From Abiotrophia defectiva_A (lineage in GTDB: Bacteria > Bacillota > Bacilli > Lactobacillales > Aerococcaceae), in NCBI GenBank assembly GCA_963546405.1, contig CAUUNL010000001.1, forward strand, positions 1 to 64,000: DNA of 64,000 nucleotides. Direction: 5' to 3'. A program made the translations under genes and the position numbers. Below are positions 18,201-26,416 of this stretch, piece by piece. Under the pieces are notes generated by a model, which was not told the origin of the DNA, did not search any database, and saw only the letters and a list, made by a program, of their open reading frames with translations. The stretch's first letter is position 1. Every line of letters begins with the position of its first letter.

Positions 18201-18761
18201 GAGCGTTACACTCATTTACGGGAGCAAGAAACCGATTTGCTGACTGCTATGGGACAATTACAAGAAACCATGGATGAGATGGATGCGGAGGTCATTAAGC
18301 GATTCAGCGAAGCCTTCCACCAAATTAATCAGCAATTCCAGAAAATCTTTAAGAAACTCTTTGCCGGTGGGGAAGCCGCTCTGCAATTGACTGATCCAAG
18401 TGATTTGTTGACAACAGGGATTGACATTATCGCCCAACCGCCAGGCAAGCGTAAGCAGCATCTAGCCCTCTTATCCGGGGGCGAGCGGGCCTTTACTGCC
18501 ATTGCGCTCTTGTTTGCCATTCTGGAGACGCGTCCTGTTCCCTTCTGTGTCTTGGATGAAGTGGAGGCGGCCTTGGATGATGCCAACGTCTTCCGTTATG
18601 GCCAATATTTGCAGAACTTTACTGAAAATACGCAGTTCATCGTCATTACTCACCGTAAGGGGACTATGGAACATGCCGACGTGCTCTATGGGGTAACCAT
18701 GGAACAATCTGGTGTCTCCAAGTTGGCTTCAGTACGTTTGAGTGAAGCTAACTACGACTAA
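15207..18761 (+). CDS. smc: Chromosome segregation protein SMC
   Basis: The condensin ATPase that compacts and separates sister chromosomes. At 1184 residues it has the expected plan: Walker A GPNGSGKSN (about 31-39), a long coiled coil very rich in Gln/Ala/Glu, a hinge (about 505-665, including GASVQHVVVTDD), a second coiled coil, then the signature LLSGGERAFTAIAL and Walker B CVLDEVEAALDD at the C-terminus. It uses a TTG start behind GGGAGG. In the same operon as rnc. Confidence 0.96.
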   Translation: MYLARIEMTGFKSFADKTVIEFDRGMTAVVGPNGSGKSNLSEAIRWVLGEQSAKSLRGNKMEDVIFNGTQARKAVNLAKVTLVLNNEDRYLDYDFSEISITRSYNRNGESQYFINNESVRLKDIVDLLLDSGLGKNSFAMISQGKVESIFLNKPEERRSIFEEAAGVQKYQFRKQEAERKLSKSSDHLSRVRDIIHELELQLKPLKQQQEAALLYLEQKEALKQLEISLYVYQVEQYRDAWQAAKAKNQAVSQELAQVTAQLESLTVQLEQEQASLEDYIQQIEQASERNQAQVQVIEQTRAKQQMLDQQIQFNTSNLHEKQLSYQQHQAEAQALTERLSALKEEEGKVQLEMAEIKQHLAKLEAERSSLAGLSEDQAERLRADLIDAYQAEASAKNQLAHQEQIKQQAQARLAHYQAQAAQAQADQGDLESQYLEAQERYESSRETQASARQAFQTLNEQLRQGNSQREALQAKLFQFERQSQMLDAKVQSLAQLQADYAGYYAGVKAIMKRKKQLQGIEGTVADLIKVPADYQVAIDTALGASVQHVVVTDDAAARAAIAYLKQAQAGRATFLPRASMKARHLGAGQIQTASQTAGFIGLASDLVEYDPVNQIIVANLLGTTLVCDRIEAAQSLAKALKHQVKIVTLDGEVLMPGGSITGGRQKQQTSSMLARNQEYEAAKTELAQVIKDRAQAEAEWQAFQVQIQDLQGQVEAARLNMSQADLAFQQAQEGLGHLASQVKHQSQHQMIAQDEVSQLSQTIANAEAHYEQAQEDLVAAQAAITRLSQDLQQLNLSEEDRQQQLQVLDASLSHYRTQEAVKQVEVRQLRHDLATAKSQLEERQNFLMQYENLADQNTADLAELERQSADLLEQLADLEATAQQQQAELTALREARRVLNETYRAHEQEDRQLQGQLQQLYKDEARAQAQIEKNESLIDSHLDYLSQEYQLTYEAAKTEASQLEDASQVSQQVKQIKRQIDNLGPINLAAIDDYAALDERYTHLREQETDLLTAMGQLQETMDEMDAEVIKRFSEAFHQINQQFQKIFKKLFAGGEAALQLTDPSDLLTTGIDIIAQPPGKRKQHLALLSGGERAFTAIALLFAILETRPVPFCVLDEVEAALDDANVFRYGQYLQNFTENTQFIVITHRKGTMEHADVLYGVTMEQSGVSKLASVRLSEANYD

Positions 18762-18799
18762 GTATTAGATTCAAATCCATTTATAGAAGGAGGAAGGCT

Positions 18800-19609
18800 A
18801 TGATTAAGCTAATTGCCATTGACCTCGATGGTACCTTACTCAATGCTCAAAAAGAAGTTTCCCAGGCTAACCGCCAGGCACTAGCCTATGCTAAATCTAA
18901 GGGGGTCAAGGTGGTGCTCTGTACAGGCCGACCTTACTTTGCCATGAAACATTTCCTAGCTGATTTAGGCTTGGTAGACCCAGAAGATTACATTGTGACC
19001 TTCAACGGAGGTATGGTCCAGAAGGCTCAGGATGGCCAGGTATTGGTCTCTAATACCTTAGGGACATCGGATGTCTTGGCTTGGTATCAAGTGACACAAG
19101 ATTTGGATTTGCCAATTAATGTCATTGATGCCGATCGTCTCTATGAGCCGACTGCCTATCCTGCAGGCTATCCATCCCTCTACTTGGAAAATGTCACCAA
19201 TGTGCCGAGTGTGGTCCAAGACTACAGGACCTTTGATCCAGATCACGCCTTTAATAAATTCGTCATTGTTACCACTCAGGAGCATTTGGATGCCAAAATT
19301 CCTAAGTTGGATCCAGCCTTCAAGGATCAATACGCTGTCTTCAAGTCGCGTTCCTTCTTCCTTGAAGTCATGAAAAAGGGCGTCAGCAAGGGTGATACCC
19401 TAGCTAAATTAGGGGAGCTCTTAGACATTAGTCCGCAAGAAATGATGACCATGGGCGACCAGGAAAACGACCTGTCAATGATTGAATTAGCAGGTCTAGG
19501 CGTAGCCATGGGCAATGCGACTGATCAAGTTAAGGCGGCCGCTCAATACGTCTCCTTGACCAATGAGGAAGATGGCGTGGCACATGCTATTCATAAATTT
19601 ATCGTATAG
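18800..19609 (+). CDS. Cof-type HAD-family phosphatase
   Basis: A 269-residue haloacid-dehalogenase-fold hydrolase, likely acting on sugar phosphates or flavin-type phosphates. Motif I is DLDGTLLN (nucleophile Asp8, acid Asp10) and motif IV is GDQENDLSMIELAG, with a type IIB cap between them. It resembles YidA/Cof proteins; the exact substrate is not predictable. It sits 38 bases after smc and 37 before ftsY. A Cof-type gene at this position is common in Lactobacillales. Confidence 0.85.
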   Translation: MIKLIAIDLDGTLLNAQKEVSQANRQALAYAKSKGVKVVLCTGRPYFAMKHFLADLGLVDPEDYIVTFNGGMVQKAQDGQVLVSNTLGTSDVLAWYQVTQDLDLPINVIDADRLYEPTAYPAGYPSLYLENVTNVPSVVQDYRTFDPDHAFNKFVIVTTQEHLDAKIPKLDPAFKDQYAVFKSRSFFLEVMKKGVSKGDTLAKLGELLDISPQEMMTMGDQENDLSMIELAGLGVAMGNATDQVKAAAQYVSLTNEEDGVAHAIHKFIV

Positions 19610-19646
19610 ACCAAAAGTCAGCTAAGACTTAGAAAGGGGTGAACCC

Positions 19647-20669
19647 ATGGGGTTATTTGATCGTATACGGCGTGCCTTTACCGGGGAAGATGCCGTTGTC
19701 AAAGAAGAAGAAGTAAAAAAAGAAGACCAGATAGTCATTGACTCCTACGACCAAGGGACAGCTAAGACCCGTCGCAACTTCACTGATATTATGACCAATC
19801 TCTTCACGAGCTTCCGCGAAGTGGATGAGGAGTTCTATGAGGACTTGGAAGAAGCCTTTATCGGGGCGGACGTTGGTTTTGCTATGACCATTGCCATTAC
19901 CGATGCTATTCGCGATGAAATCGAACGGACAGGTGTCCACAAGCCAGAAGATGTGAAGCGCGTCCTTCTGGAGAAAATGGTCCAAGTCTATGAACGGGGC
20001 GGTCAAAATCTGGTTTCACTTAAGGAGAACCCAGATGGTCCGACGGTTATCCTTTTTGTCGGGGTTAATGGGGTAGGGAAGACAACCTCGGTCGGTAAGA
20101 TTGGTTATCAGCTCAAGCAAGAAGGCCACAAGGTCCTCATGGCAGCTGCCGATACCTTCCGGGCTGGTGCTGTCGAGCAACTGAATGTCTGGGGCGAGCG
20201 TCTGGATATTCCAGTGGTAACGGGCAAGGCCCAAGGTGACCCGGCTGCGGTTGTCTATGATGCGGTTAAGAAAGCCAATGCGGAAGGCTATGATTATCTC
20301 TTAGTCGATACGGCCGGTCGTCTACAGACCAAGGCCAATCTCATGGAAGAATTGGCTAAGATTAAGCGGATTATTGAGCGTGAGAACCCAAATGGGGTCC
20401 AAGAAGTCCTATTGGCTTTGGACGCGACAACCGGGCAAAATGCGCTTATTCAAGCTAAGCAATTCAATGAAGCGACTGAGATTACCGGCTTGGTGTTGAC
20501 TAAGCTGGACGGGACAGCCAAAGGGGGCGTAGTCCTCTCCATTCGCTATGAATTGGATATTCCAGTTAAGTACATTGGTCTCGGTGAGAAGGCGACTGAC
20601 TTGAAGAAGTTCGATGCCGAAGCCTATATGTATAGTTTGGTCAAGGATGTTCTTGAAGTGAAGCATTAA
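19647..20669 (+). CDS. ftsY: Signal recognition particle receptor FtsY
   Basis: Membrane-associated GTPase that docks SRP-ribosome complexes to the Sec translocon. The 340-residue protein has a short acidic N-terminal region (residues 1-35), an NG domain with G1 GVNGVGKTTSVGK, DTAGR (G3), TKLDGTAKGG (G4) and the closing GLGEKATDLKKFD block. The reduced acidic domain is normal for Gram-positives. A terminator follows at 20677. Confidence 0.95.
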   Translation: MGLFDRIRRAFTGEDAVVKEEEVKKEDQIVIDSYDQGTAKTRRNFTDIMTNLFTSFREVDEEFYEDLEEAFIGADVGFAMTIAITDAIRDEIERTGVHKPEDVKRVLLEKMVQVYERGGQNLVSLKENPDGPTVILFVGVNGVGKTTSVGKIGYQLKQEGHKVLMAAADTFRAGAVEQLNVWGERLDIPVVTGKAQGDPAAVVYDAVKKANAEGYDYLLVDTAGRLQTKANLMEELAKIKRIIERENPNGVQEVLLALDATTGQNALIQAKQFNEATEITGLVLTKLDGTAKGGVVLSIRYELDIPVKYIGLGEKATDLKKFDAEAYMYSLVKDVLEVKH

Positions 20670-20676
20670 GATAGGG

Positions 20677-20705
20677 AGAGGTTGGGGCAGCCCAGCCTCT
20701 TTTTC
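20677..20705 (+). terminator. Terminator after ftsY
   Basis: A ten-base stem (20677-20686 with 20691-20700, one T-G wobble) is followed by a T run. Confidence 0.85.
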
Positions 20706-20761
20706 TAATGGAGATGAAGTTGCTGCTATTTGGATTATCGCAATCTTAAGGAAAACTTTAC

Positions 20762-20790
20762 TTGCGTGTGGGATCTTTTTAGGGTAGGAT
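20762..20790 (+). promoter_or_regulatory. Candidate promoter of the membrane protein gene
   Basis: TTGCGT (20762-20767), a 17-base spacer and TAGGAT (20785-20790). Confidence 0.4.
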
Positions 20791-20825
20791 AGGATGTTAA
20801 CAATCTATCTGTTCGAGGAGGCCTT

Positions 20826-21260
20826 ATGGAAAAACAATCTTCCTTTAAGTTTGTCATTCAATATAATCTACTTTTATCCATCTTTGCTAGTACGGCTATT
20901 TCGGCCGCTATTTTAATAAAATATAGTCAGTTTTCTTGGGGGCAGTTGGCCGTGGATACGACCCAAGCCATTATTATCAGTGTCTTGGTCGGCGTGGGCT
21001 TTCCTTTTGACTTGATTACCAAGCCACTTAAGTCAACTCTGTCATTAAGCGGCTGGCCTTTACGTTTGGCAACGAACGCCATGATTTGTGCGATAGTCGC
21101 GGCGACTGTGACCATCTATTTCAAGCTAGTTATCTTTGGTCTTGGGCCGGCAACTGTTCCTGCCTTCCTAGCCGATTATCCCTTGTCCTGGGCAGTTGGG
21201 GTAAGTGTGGCTTTTATTCTAGAACCTTATCTCTTATCATTTTTGCAAGCAGACCGCTAA
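20826..21260 (+). CDS. Small integral membrane protein, unknown function
   Basis: A 144-residue protein with four strongly hydrophobic segments (about 15-33, 43-62, 80-105, 115-140) and a short cytoplasmic N-terminus. It loosely recalls four-helix DUF2798-type proteins (two repeats of a two-helix unit, WPLRL/YPLSW after each), but I do not assign it firmly. It has its own promoter and terminator and lies between ftsY and ylxM, where most relatives have no gene. Confidence 0.7.
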   Translation: MEKQSSFKFVIQYNLLLSIFASTAISAAILIKYSQFSWGQLAVDTTQAIIISVLVGVGFPFDLITKPLKSTLSLSGWPLRLATNAMICAIVAATVTIYFKLVIFGLGPATVPAFLADYPLSWAVGVSVAFILEPYLLSFLQADR

Positions 21261-21263
21261 AAT

Positions 21264-21297
21264 AACCTAGTGCTCTTTGGGCACTAGGTTGTTTTTA
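21264..21297 (+). terminator. Terminator after the membrane protein gene
   Basis: A ten-base perfect stem (21264-21273 with 21281-21290) and a seven-base loop are followed by GTTTTT. Confidence 0.9.
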
Positions 21298-21391
21298 TAA
21301 CAATAAGACTTAGGCAGGCCTAATCTAGTTTGTCTTGACTCTAGAAACATGGTAGAATAAGACAAGAAGGATAAGGAGACGAGGTGTCGCA

Positions 21392-21763
21392 ATGAAAAAA
21401 AGCCAAAGTCAAGAAGACTACCTTAAGTTCATTCACGAGGCAGGACATGGCCAATATGTTTCTAACAAGGAAATTGCCACTGGTCTCAATGTAGCCCCCC
21501 CTTCGGTGAGTGAGATGATTACTAAATTGGCCCAAGAAGGCTTGGTTGCCTATAAGCCCTATAGCGGGGCCATGTTAACGCCTCAAGGTCAGAAATTAGC
21601 CATTGAACTAGTGCGTAAGCATGAAATCTGGGAATATTTCTTAGAGCACAAACTGGGCTATACTAAGACGGAAGTCCATGAATTGGCTGAGCTCTTAGAA
21701 CACGCAACTTCAACGGATTTGGCCAATCGCCTGGCTGCCTATATTCAATATCCTGAAGGGTAG
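21392..21763 (+). CDS. DtxR/MntR-family metal-responsive regulator, short form
   Basis: A 123-residue DNA-binding protein of the DtxR/MntR/ScaR group. The winged helix (QEDYLKFIHE, then VAPPSVSEMITKLAQEGL as recognition part) is followed by the helical dimerisation domain, with the metal-ligand pattern KHEIWEYFLEH and ELAELLEHATS (Glu, Glu, His in register with MntR). The residue matching MntR Glu11 is Lys, as I recall for ScaR/SloR. The protein stops at YPEG, where ScaR/SloR proteins continue into a Cys/His segment and an SH3-like domain. It could control manganese uptake, for example psaBCA at 29404, but this is inference. Confidence 0.8.
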   Translation: MKKSQSQEDYLKFIHEAGHGQYVSNKEIATGLNVAPPSVSEMITKLAQEGLVAYKPYSGAMLTPQGQKLAIELVRKHEIWEYFLEHKLGYTKTEVHELAELLEHATSTDLANRLAAYIQYPEG

Positions 21764-21772
21764 GCGACTCTA

Positions 21773-22093
21773 ATGGATTTAGCAAAAGTAATGCGGGTCA
21801 ACCAGCTGCTTGGTTTTTACGGCGGGCTCTTAACTGATAAGCAACAAGCTATGCTTGGCCTCTATTATGAGGAAGACTTTTCCCTGGCTGAAATTGCCGA
21901 CCACTATGATATTAGTCGCCAGGCTGTCCGGGATAATTTGAAGCGGGCTGAGCAGACTTTAGAGCACTATGAAGATCAGCTCCATCTCTTAGCACGCCGA
22001 GAGGCAAGACTAGCCTTGCTAGACCAGCTAGCAAGTCATACGGATGAGGTGGGGCAAAAGTTCCTAGCAGAAATCCGTGCCATGGATCAGTAG
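21773..22093 (+). CDS. ylxM: YlxM family helix-turn-helix protein
   Basis: A 106-residue protein with the sigma-region-4-like helix-turn-helix typical of YlxM (LGLYYEEDFSLAEIA then DISRQAVRDNLKRAE). In related bacteria ylxM and ffh are adjacent and YlxM modulates SRP function. It starts ten bases after the metal regulator and precedes ffh by 76 bases. Its usual upstream neighbour ftsY is 1.1 kb away because two genes are inserted. Confidence 0.9.
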   Translation: MDLAKVMRVNQLLGFYGGLLTDKQQAMLGLYYEEDFSLAEIADHYDISRQAVRDNLKRAEQTLEHYEDQLHLLARREARLALLDQLASHTDEVGQKFLAEIRAMDQ

Positions 22094-22169
22094 CTTGATC
22101 CTGTAATTATGAACAAGATAAAATCAAAACATGGGGCTAGTTGAGTGCTAGCCAAGAAGGAGGAACACA

Positions 22170-23645
22170 ATGGCGTTTGAAGGATTATCCGAACGCTTGC
22201 AGAATGCCATTAGCGGCATTGGTGCCGGAGGTACCATTAGCGAAGCAGACTTAAGACAGATGATGCGGGAGATTCGTCTAGCCCTCTTAGAGGCCGACGT
22301 TAACTTCCAAGTGGTGAAGAGTTTTGTTAAGACAGTCAATGAACGGGCTTTAGGCTCAGATGTCTTGGCTTCATTATCACCCGCTCAACAAGTAGTCAAG
22401 ATTGTTGATGAAGAATTAACCGCCCTCATGGGTGGCGAACAGGTCCCACTTAACTTTGCGACCCAACCGCCAACCATTATCATGATGGCTGGTCTCCAAG
22501 GGGCCGGGAAGACGACAACCGTGGGTAAATTGGCCAAATACGTTCAAGCCCAAGGCAAGAAGCGTCCTTTACTGGTAGCGGGCGATATTTACCGTCCAGC
22601 GGCCATTGCCCAGCTCCAAACTATCGGCCAGCAACTAGGGTTTGATGTCTTTAGCTTAGGTTCTGATGTTAGCCCGGTTGAAATTGCCCGTCAAGCGGTG
22701 GCTCAAGCCCGTATACAAGGCAATGATGTGGTCTTAATCGATACGGCAGGTCGTCTTCACGTCGATGAGACCCTGATGGAAGAGTTACGTCAAATTAAGG
22801 CAGCGGTTAACCCGCACGAAATTCTGCTGACAGTAGATGCCATGACCGGTCAAGACGCGGTCAACGTGGCTAAAGCCTTCAACGATTCTCTGGATATCAC
22901 TGGGGTGATTATCACCAAATTAGATGGGGATACCCGGGGCGGGGCGGCTTTATCGATTCGCTCAATCATTGACCGACCAATTAAGTTTACCGGGCAAGGT
23001 GAGAAACTCGATGCCCTAGAGCCATTCTACCCAGACCGTATGTCTAGCCGGATTCTGGGTATGGGGGACATGATGACCCTGATTGAGAAAGCTCAACAGG
23101 AGTTTGATGAAGCCCGCGCCCAAGAGATGGCAGATAAGATTAAGGCCAATAGCTTTGACTTTAATGACTTTATCGAGCAAATGGACCAAGTCAACAAGAT
23201 GGGCCCACTCAAGGACTTGATTAAGTTAATCCCTGGGATTAACAAGATTCCTGGCCTGGATGAACTCGATGTCAACCAGAAGGATATGGCGCGTGTTAAG
23301 GCCATTGTCCTCTCCATGACACCAGCTGAACGTGAGAATCCAGATATTATTTCTCAGAGCCGTCGTAAACGAATTGCAGCTGGTTGTGGTCAGTCGCTAG
23401 CCGATGTTAACCGCATGATTAAACAGTTCAATCAGTCACGTGATATGATGAGCCAAATGTCTAATGGTAAGATGGGCGGTATGAAGAAAATGATGGCCCA
23501 ACTCCAACAAGGCGGCGGTGGCTTCCCAGGTATGGGTGGTGGCGGTATGAGCGATACCGACTTCATGACACCCGAACAGTTAGCTAAACGTAAGGCTGAG
23601 AAGGACTTACAACGCAAACTTAAAAAATTGAAGAAACGTCGTTAA
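22170..23645 (+). CDS. ffh: Signal recognition particle protein Ffh
   Basis: GTPase subunit of the signal recognition particle, which binds signal sequences and the 4.5S/scRNA. The 491-residue protein has an N domain, a G domain (GLQGAGKTTTVGK, DTAGRLHVD, TKLDGDTRGG) and an M domain with the SRRKRIAAGCGQ RNA-binding block. A methionine- and glycine-rich stretch (about 430-465) is followed by a basic C-terminus. It starts behind AAGGAGG, and a strong terminator follows. Confidence 0.96.
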   Translation: MAFEGLSERLQNAISGIGAGGTISEADLRQMMREIRLALLEADVNFQVVKSFVKTVNERALGSDVLASLSPAQQVVKIVDEELTALMGGEQVPLNFATQPPTIIMMAGLQGAGKTTTVGKLAKYVQAQGKKRPLLVAGDIYRPAAIAQLQTIGQQLGFDVFSLGSDVSPVEIARQAVAQARIQGNDVVLIDTAGRLHVDETLMEELRQIKAAVNPHEILLTVDAMTGQDAVNVAKAFNDSLDITGVIITKLDGDTRGGAALSIRSIIDRPIKFTGQGEKLDALEPFYPDRMSSRILGMGDMMTLIEKAQQEFDEARAQEMADKIKANSFDFNDFIEQMDQVNKMGPLKDLIKLIPGINKIPGLDELDVNQKDMARVKAIVLSMTPAERENPDIISQSRRKRIAAGCGQSLADVNRMIKQFNQSRDMMSQMSNGKMGGMKKMMAQLQQGGGGFPGMGGGGMSDTDFMTPEQLAKRKAEKDLQRKLKKLKKRR

Positions 23646-23652
23646 GACAAGC

Positions 23653-23682
23653 AAAGAGGCTGGATATTCCAGCCTCTTTTTC
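23653..23682 (+). terminator. Terminator after ffh
   Basis: An 11-base perfect stem (23653-23663 with 23669-23679) and a five-base loop are followed by a T run. Confidence 0.9.
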
Positions 23683-23701
23683 TAGCTATATAATGGGAAG
23701 T

Positions 23702-24904
23702 TTAAACTTCTTTGAAGGTTTCATCGCCCTTATAATTCTCTTCCAACTTGCGGAATTGGTCGCGGGTATCTTGTGGCAGGGCCTGACCAATATCCATCAT
23801 GCGGACAATGTCCTTGAAGGCGGCTTGAGGAATGGCCAAGTCAGCCAGGTCATCAGGGCTAATCTGCAGATTAATCGGATTAGGATCTCCTGCAGCAAAC
23901 TTATTGACAAAGTCTGGATCCGCCACAAAGGGGGTAGAGATTCCCACTAATTCAGCATGTTCTAAAGCTTCTTGGGCCTTGGCAATAGAATTAATGCCAC
24001 CCGTTACCATGAGAGGAAGTCGACCGGCTAGATGCTCGTGGACTACTTGGTTGATTAGACGGCCTTGATGGGGTCCCGCAGCTCTGACGCGGTTACGGAA
24101 AACATCCCGTCCCCAACTTGCCAGGCAGAGGTAGTCCAAGGGAACACGTTCCAAAATCCAATCCGTCACTTGATTGAATTCTTCTACTGTATAGCCGACT
24201 TCTTGGCCACGTGTTTCCTCAGGCGTACAGCGATAGCCTAGGATAAAGCCAGGTGGTGCCAGTTGCTCGACGACCTCCATAATGGCGTCCCAAATTTCTA
24301 AAATCAAGCGAGCACGATTTTCTAGACTATCAGCCCCATAAGCATCCGTCCGCTGGTTGGAGAAGGTAGACAAGAAGGATTGAGGTAGCAAACGTTGGGC
24401 ACTGGATAACTCGATGCCGGCAAAGCCCGCTTGGATGGCCCGGCGCGTTGCGTCCGCATAATAGCCAATAATGGCCTTGATCTGTGATTGATCTAAGGCT
24501 TTTACTTGGTGAGGGATAGGGGAATTCAGGGTCATTGGGCTGGGGCCGTAAACATAGCCCTGACGTCGCAGGTAAGGCTCCGCAAATCGTCCCGCGTGGG
24601 TCAATTGGATAAGTGCCTTGGCGCCATCTTGCTGCATAGCCTGAGCTAGTTTTGTCAAACCAGGAACACAGGCATCCTCAGCCAGACTGGGGCCAAATTC
24701 GAAGAGTTGCCCTTGGGCATGAATGTAGGCAGCCCCGGTGATTTGCAGGGGGGCGGACTGGGCCCGGCGGCGTGAGTAGGCCAAGTCTTCTTCGGTAATG
24801 TGACCTTGAGCGGTTGAGGAATTGGTAGTCATAGGTGAGAGGACGAAGCGATTGGCTAAGCTATGGGCACCTAGACTTAGTGGGCTAAGCAGGGGGGATG
24901 GCAT
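23702..24904 (-). CDS. Old-yellow-enzyme family NADH:flavin oxidoreductase
   Basis: A 400-residue FMN-dependent TIM-barrel enzyme. Visible family blocks are LSPMTTNSS near the N-terminus, QLTHAGR (about 100), GIELSSAQRLLPQSFLS where the GVEIHGANGYLxxQF block usually sits, and RLIL/LGYRCTPEE. ATG 24904 is chosen: AAGGAG lies eight bases before it, while the in-frame GTG at 24913 overlaps that site. It is divergent from the SirTM operon at 25055. In lactobacilli and streptococci an enzyme of this type belongs to the extended SirTM-lipoate module, so a redox role tied to lipoyl chemistry is likely. Confidence 0.85.
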   Translation of the reverse strand: MPSPLLSPLSLGAHSLANRFVLSPMTTNSSTAQGHITEEDLAYSRRRAQSAPLQITGAAYIHAQGQLFEFGPSLAEDACVPGLTKLAQAMQQDGAKALIQLTHAGRFAEPYLRRQGYVYGPSPMTLNSPIPHQVKALDQSQIKAIIGYYADATRRAIQAGFAGIELSSAQRLLPQSFLSTFSNQRTDAYGADSLENRARLILEIWDAIMEVVEQLAPPGFILGYRCTPEETRGQEVGYTVEEFNQVTDWILERVPLDYLCLASWGRDVFRNRVRAAGPHQGRLINQVVHEHLAGRLPLMVTGGINSIAKAQEALEHAELVGISTPFVADPDFVNKFAAGDPNPINLQISPDDLADLAIPQAAFKDIVRMMDIGQALPQDTRDQFRKLEENYKGDETFKEV

Positions 24905-24996
24905 GTGAGACACTCCTTCGGCAGCTGTTCAAGCAGCTAGCATAATCAGATACTTACACGTTAGCACGAAAATTTTATCTGGTCAATCGCCATGAG

Positions 24997-25025
24997 TTGA
25001 CAATCCCCTAGGTCTGATTGATAAT
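24997..25025 (+). promoter_or_regulatory. Promoter of the SirTM-lipoate operon
   Basis: TTGACA (24997-25002, consensus), a 17-base spacer and GATAAT (25020-25025), about 30 bases before the first gene. Confidence 0.7.
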
Positions 25026-25054
25026 AAAATTATTGATGAAAATGGAGGGGTCAC

Positions 25055-26059
25055 ATGTTATTAAGTGTTTTGGATTATGCCATGGTAGACAGTGGCCGAA
25101 CAAGCCAAGAAGCCCTGAGGGAGACAGTGGCCCTAGCGCAATTAGCAGATGAATTGGGCTATCACCGATTCTGGGTGGCCGAGCACCATCAGGTGCCAGC
25201 CCTAGCCAGTGCCAGCCCCGAACTTATGATTATGCATTTGCTGGGCAAAACGCAACGCATTATGATTGGTTCGGGTGGCATCATGCTACCTCACTACCGC
25301 CCTTATAAGGTAGCAGAGTGGGTGACTACCCTCAGTTCTCTCTACCCAGGGCGTGTCAATGTGGGCTTAGGAAATAATCCAGGTACCAGCTCCGTTAGAG
25401 AATTGATGGGGACGGGCGAGCTTAAGCGTTCCGATTATGCCCATCAAGTGACCGACTTGGTTGAGTATTTGGCGGATCCTGACTCAGTTGGTTTACATGC
25501 GGCAGGACCTAGCCAGGAAGCCCTCTGGTTACTGTCGGCTGGCCTTCAGTCAGCCCAGTTAGCAGGAAGTTTGGGTCAGGCTTATGTCTATGGCTACTTC
25601 TTGGCGCCTGGCAAGGACCCACTTGCCAGTGCTCGAGACGCCTTAACTACCTATCGAGCTGCCTGCCAAGAAGCAGGCCACAGGCCGCAAGCTAGCCTGG
25701 CGGTCTTTGTAGTCTTAGGTCAAGATGAGACTCAGTGTCAGCAACTCCTATCTGCCTTAGATGTCTGGCAACTGGGTAAGCAAGATTATGCTGAATTCAA
25801 GACCTTCCCAACAGTCCAGGAGGCGGTCGCTTATCCCCTAAGCCAGGAGGATCGAGCACAGATAGAAATCAACCGCCAGCGTGTGGTTGTGGGCACCCTT
25901 GATCAAGTCAAGCAGCAGCTAGATGACTTGGCGGCTAGCCTTGATCTTGAGGAGCTGATGGTTATTCCCTTAGTGCCGGATATTAAAAATCGTCAAGCTA
26001 CTCTCCAGGCTTTAGCACAAGCCTATCAACTAAATCAAGATAAGAAAGTGGAGGAATAA
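25055..26059 (+). CDS. Luciferase-like flavin monooxygenase (LLM)
   Basis: A 334-residue bacterial-luciferase-fold protein. The opening LSVLDYAMVDSGRTSQEAL, the RFWVAEHHQVPALASASPE block and the LPHYRPYKVAEW block are the typical signatures of this FMN-dependent family. It is the first gene of the five-gene operon and overlaps nothing; the GcvH-like gene follows after two bases. In the SirTM module its reaction is not established in general, so a role as partner of the divergent flavin oxidoreductase is inference. Confidence 0.85.
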   Translation: MLLSVLDYAMVDSGRTSQEALRETVALAQLADELGYHRFWVAEHHQVPALASASPELMIMHLLGKTQRIMIGSGGIMLPHYRPYKVAEWVTTLSSLYPGRVNVGLGNNPGTSSVRELMGTGELKRSDYAHQVTDLVEYLADPDSVGLHAAGPSQEALWLLSAGLQSAQLAGSLGQAYVYGYFLAPGKDPLASARDALTTYRAACQEAGHRPQASLAVFVVLGQDETQCQQLLSALDVWQLGKQDYAEFKTFPTVQEAVAYPLSQEDRAQIEINRQRVVVGTLDQVKQQLDDLAASLDLEELMVIPLVPDIKNRQATLQALAQAYQLNQDKKVEE

Positions 26060-26061
26060 TA

Positions 26062-26400
26062 ATGAAGAAATTAGGTAACTATTTATGGGTTGAAAAAGAA
26101 GGGGATATCTACACCCTCAGCATGACACCAGAATTACAAGACGATGTCGGGACGGTCGGCTATGTGGAATTTACCCGCGAAAGCCAAGTAGAGGCTGGCG
26201 ACTCTCTCTTAAGTTTAGAAGCCTCTAAGACTGTCCTAGATATTTTCTCACCCCTGTCTGGTCGCATTGTGGAGGTTAACTCAGCTGCTCAAGATCAGCC
26301 AACCTTGCTTAACTCAGCCAATCCAGCAGAATCTTGGCTGGTGCGCTTGACTGATGTTGAGGAAGCAGCCTTCTTGGCTTTACCAGATCCGCTAGACTAA
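26062..26400 (+). CDS. GcvH-like lipoyl carrier protein (GcvH-L)
   Basis: A 112-residue lipoyl-domain protein. The lipoylation motif is SLEASKTVLDIFSPLSG with Lys56 as the expected attachment site. The glycine-cleavage partners (GcvP, GcvT) are absent from the neighbourhood. In the SirTM system this protein is lipoylated by LplA2, then ADP-ribosylated by SirTM, and the modification is removed by the macrodomain protein. An acidic patch (QDDVG, residues 26-30) lies near where the modified aspartate is found in studied relatives; that assignment is by position only. Confidence 0.9.
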   Translation: MKKLGNYLWVEKEGDIYTLSMTPELQDDVGTVGYVEFTRESQVEAGDSLLSLEASKTVLDIFSPLSGRIVEVNSAAQDQPTLLNSANPAESWLVRLTDVEEAAFLALPDPLD

Positions 26401-26416
26401 GAGAGGTGGGGCTGAC

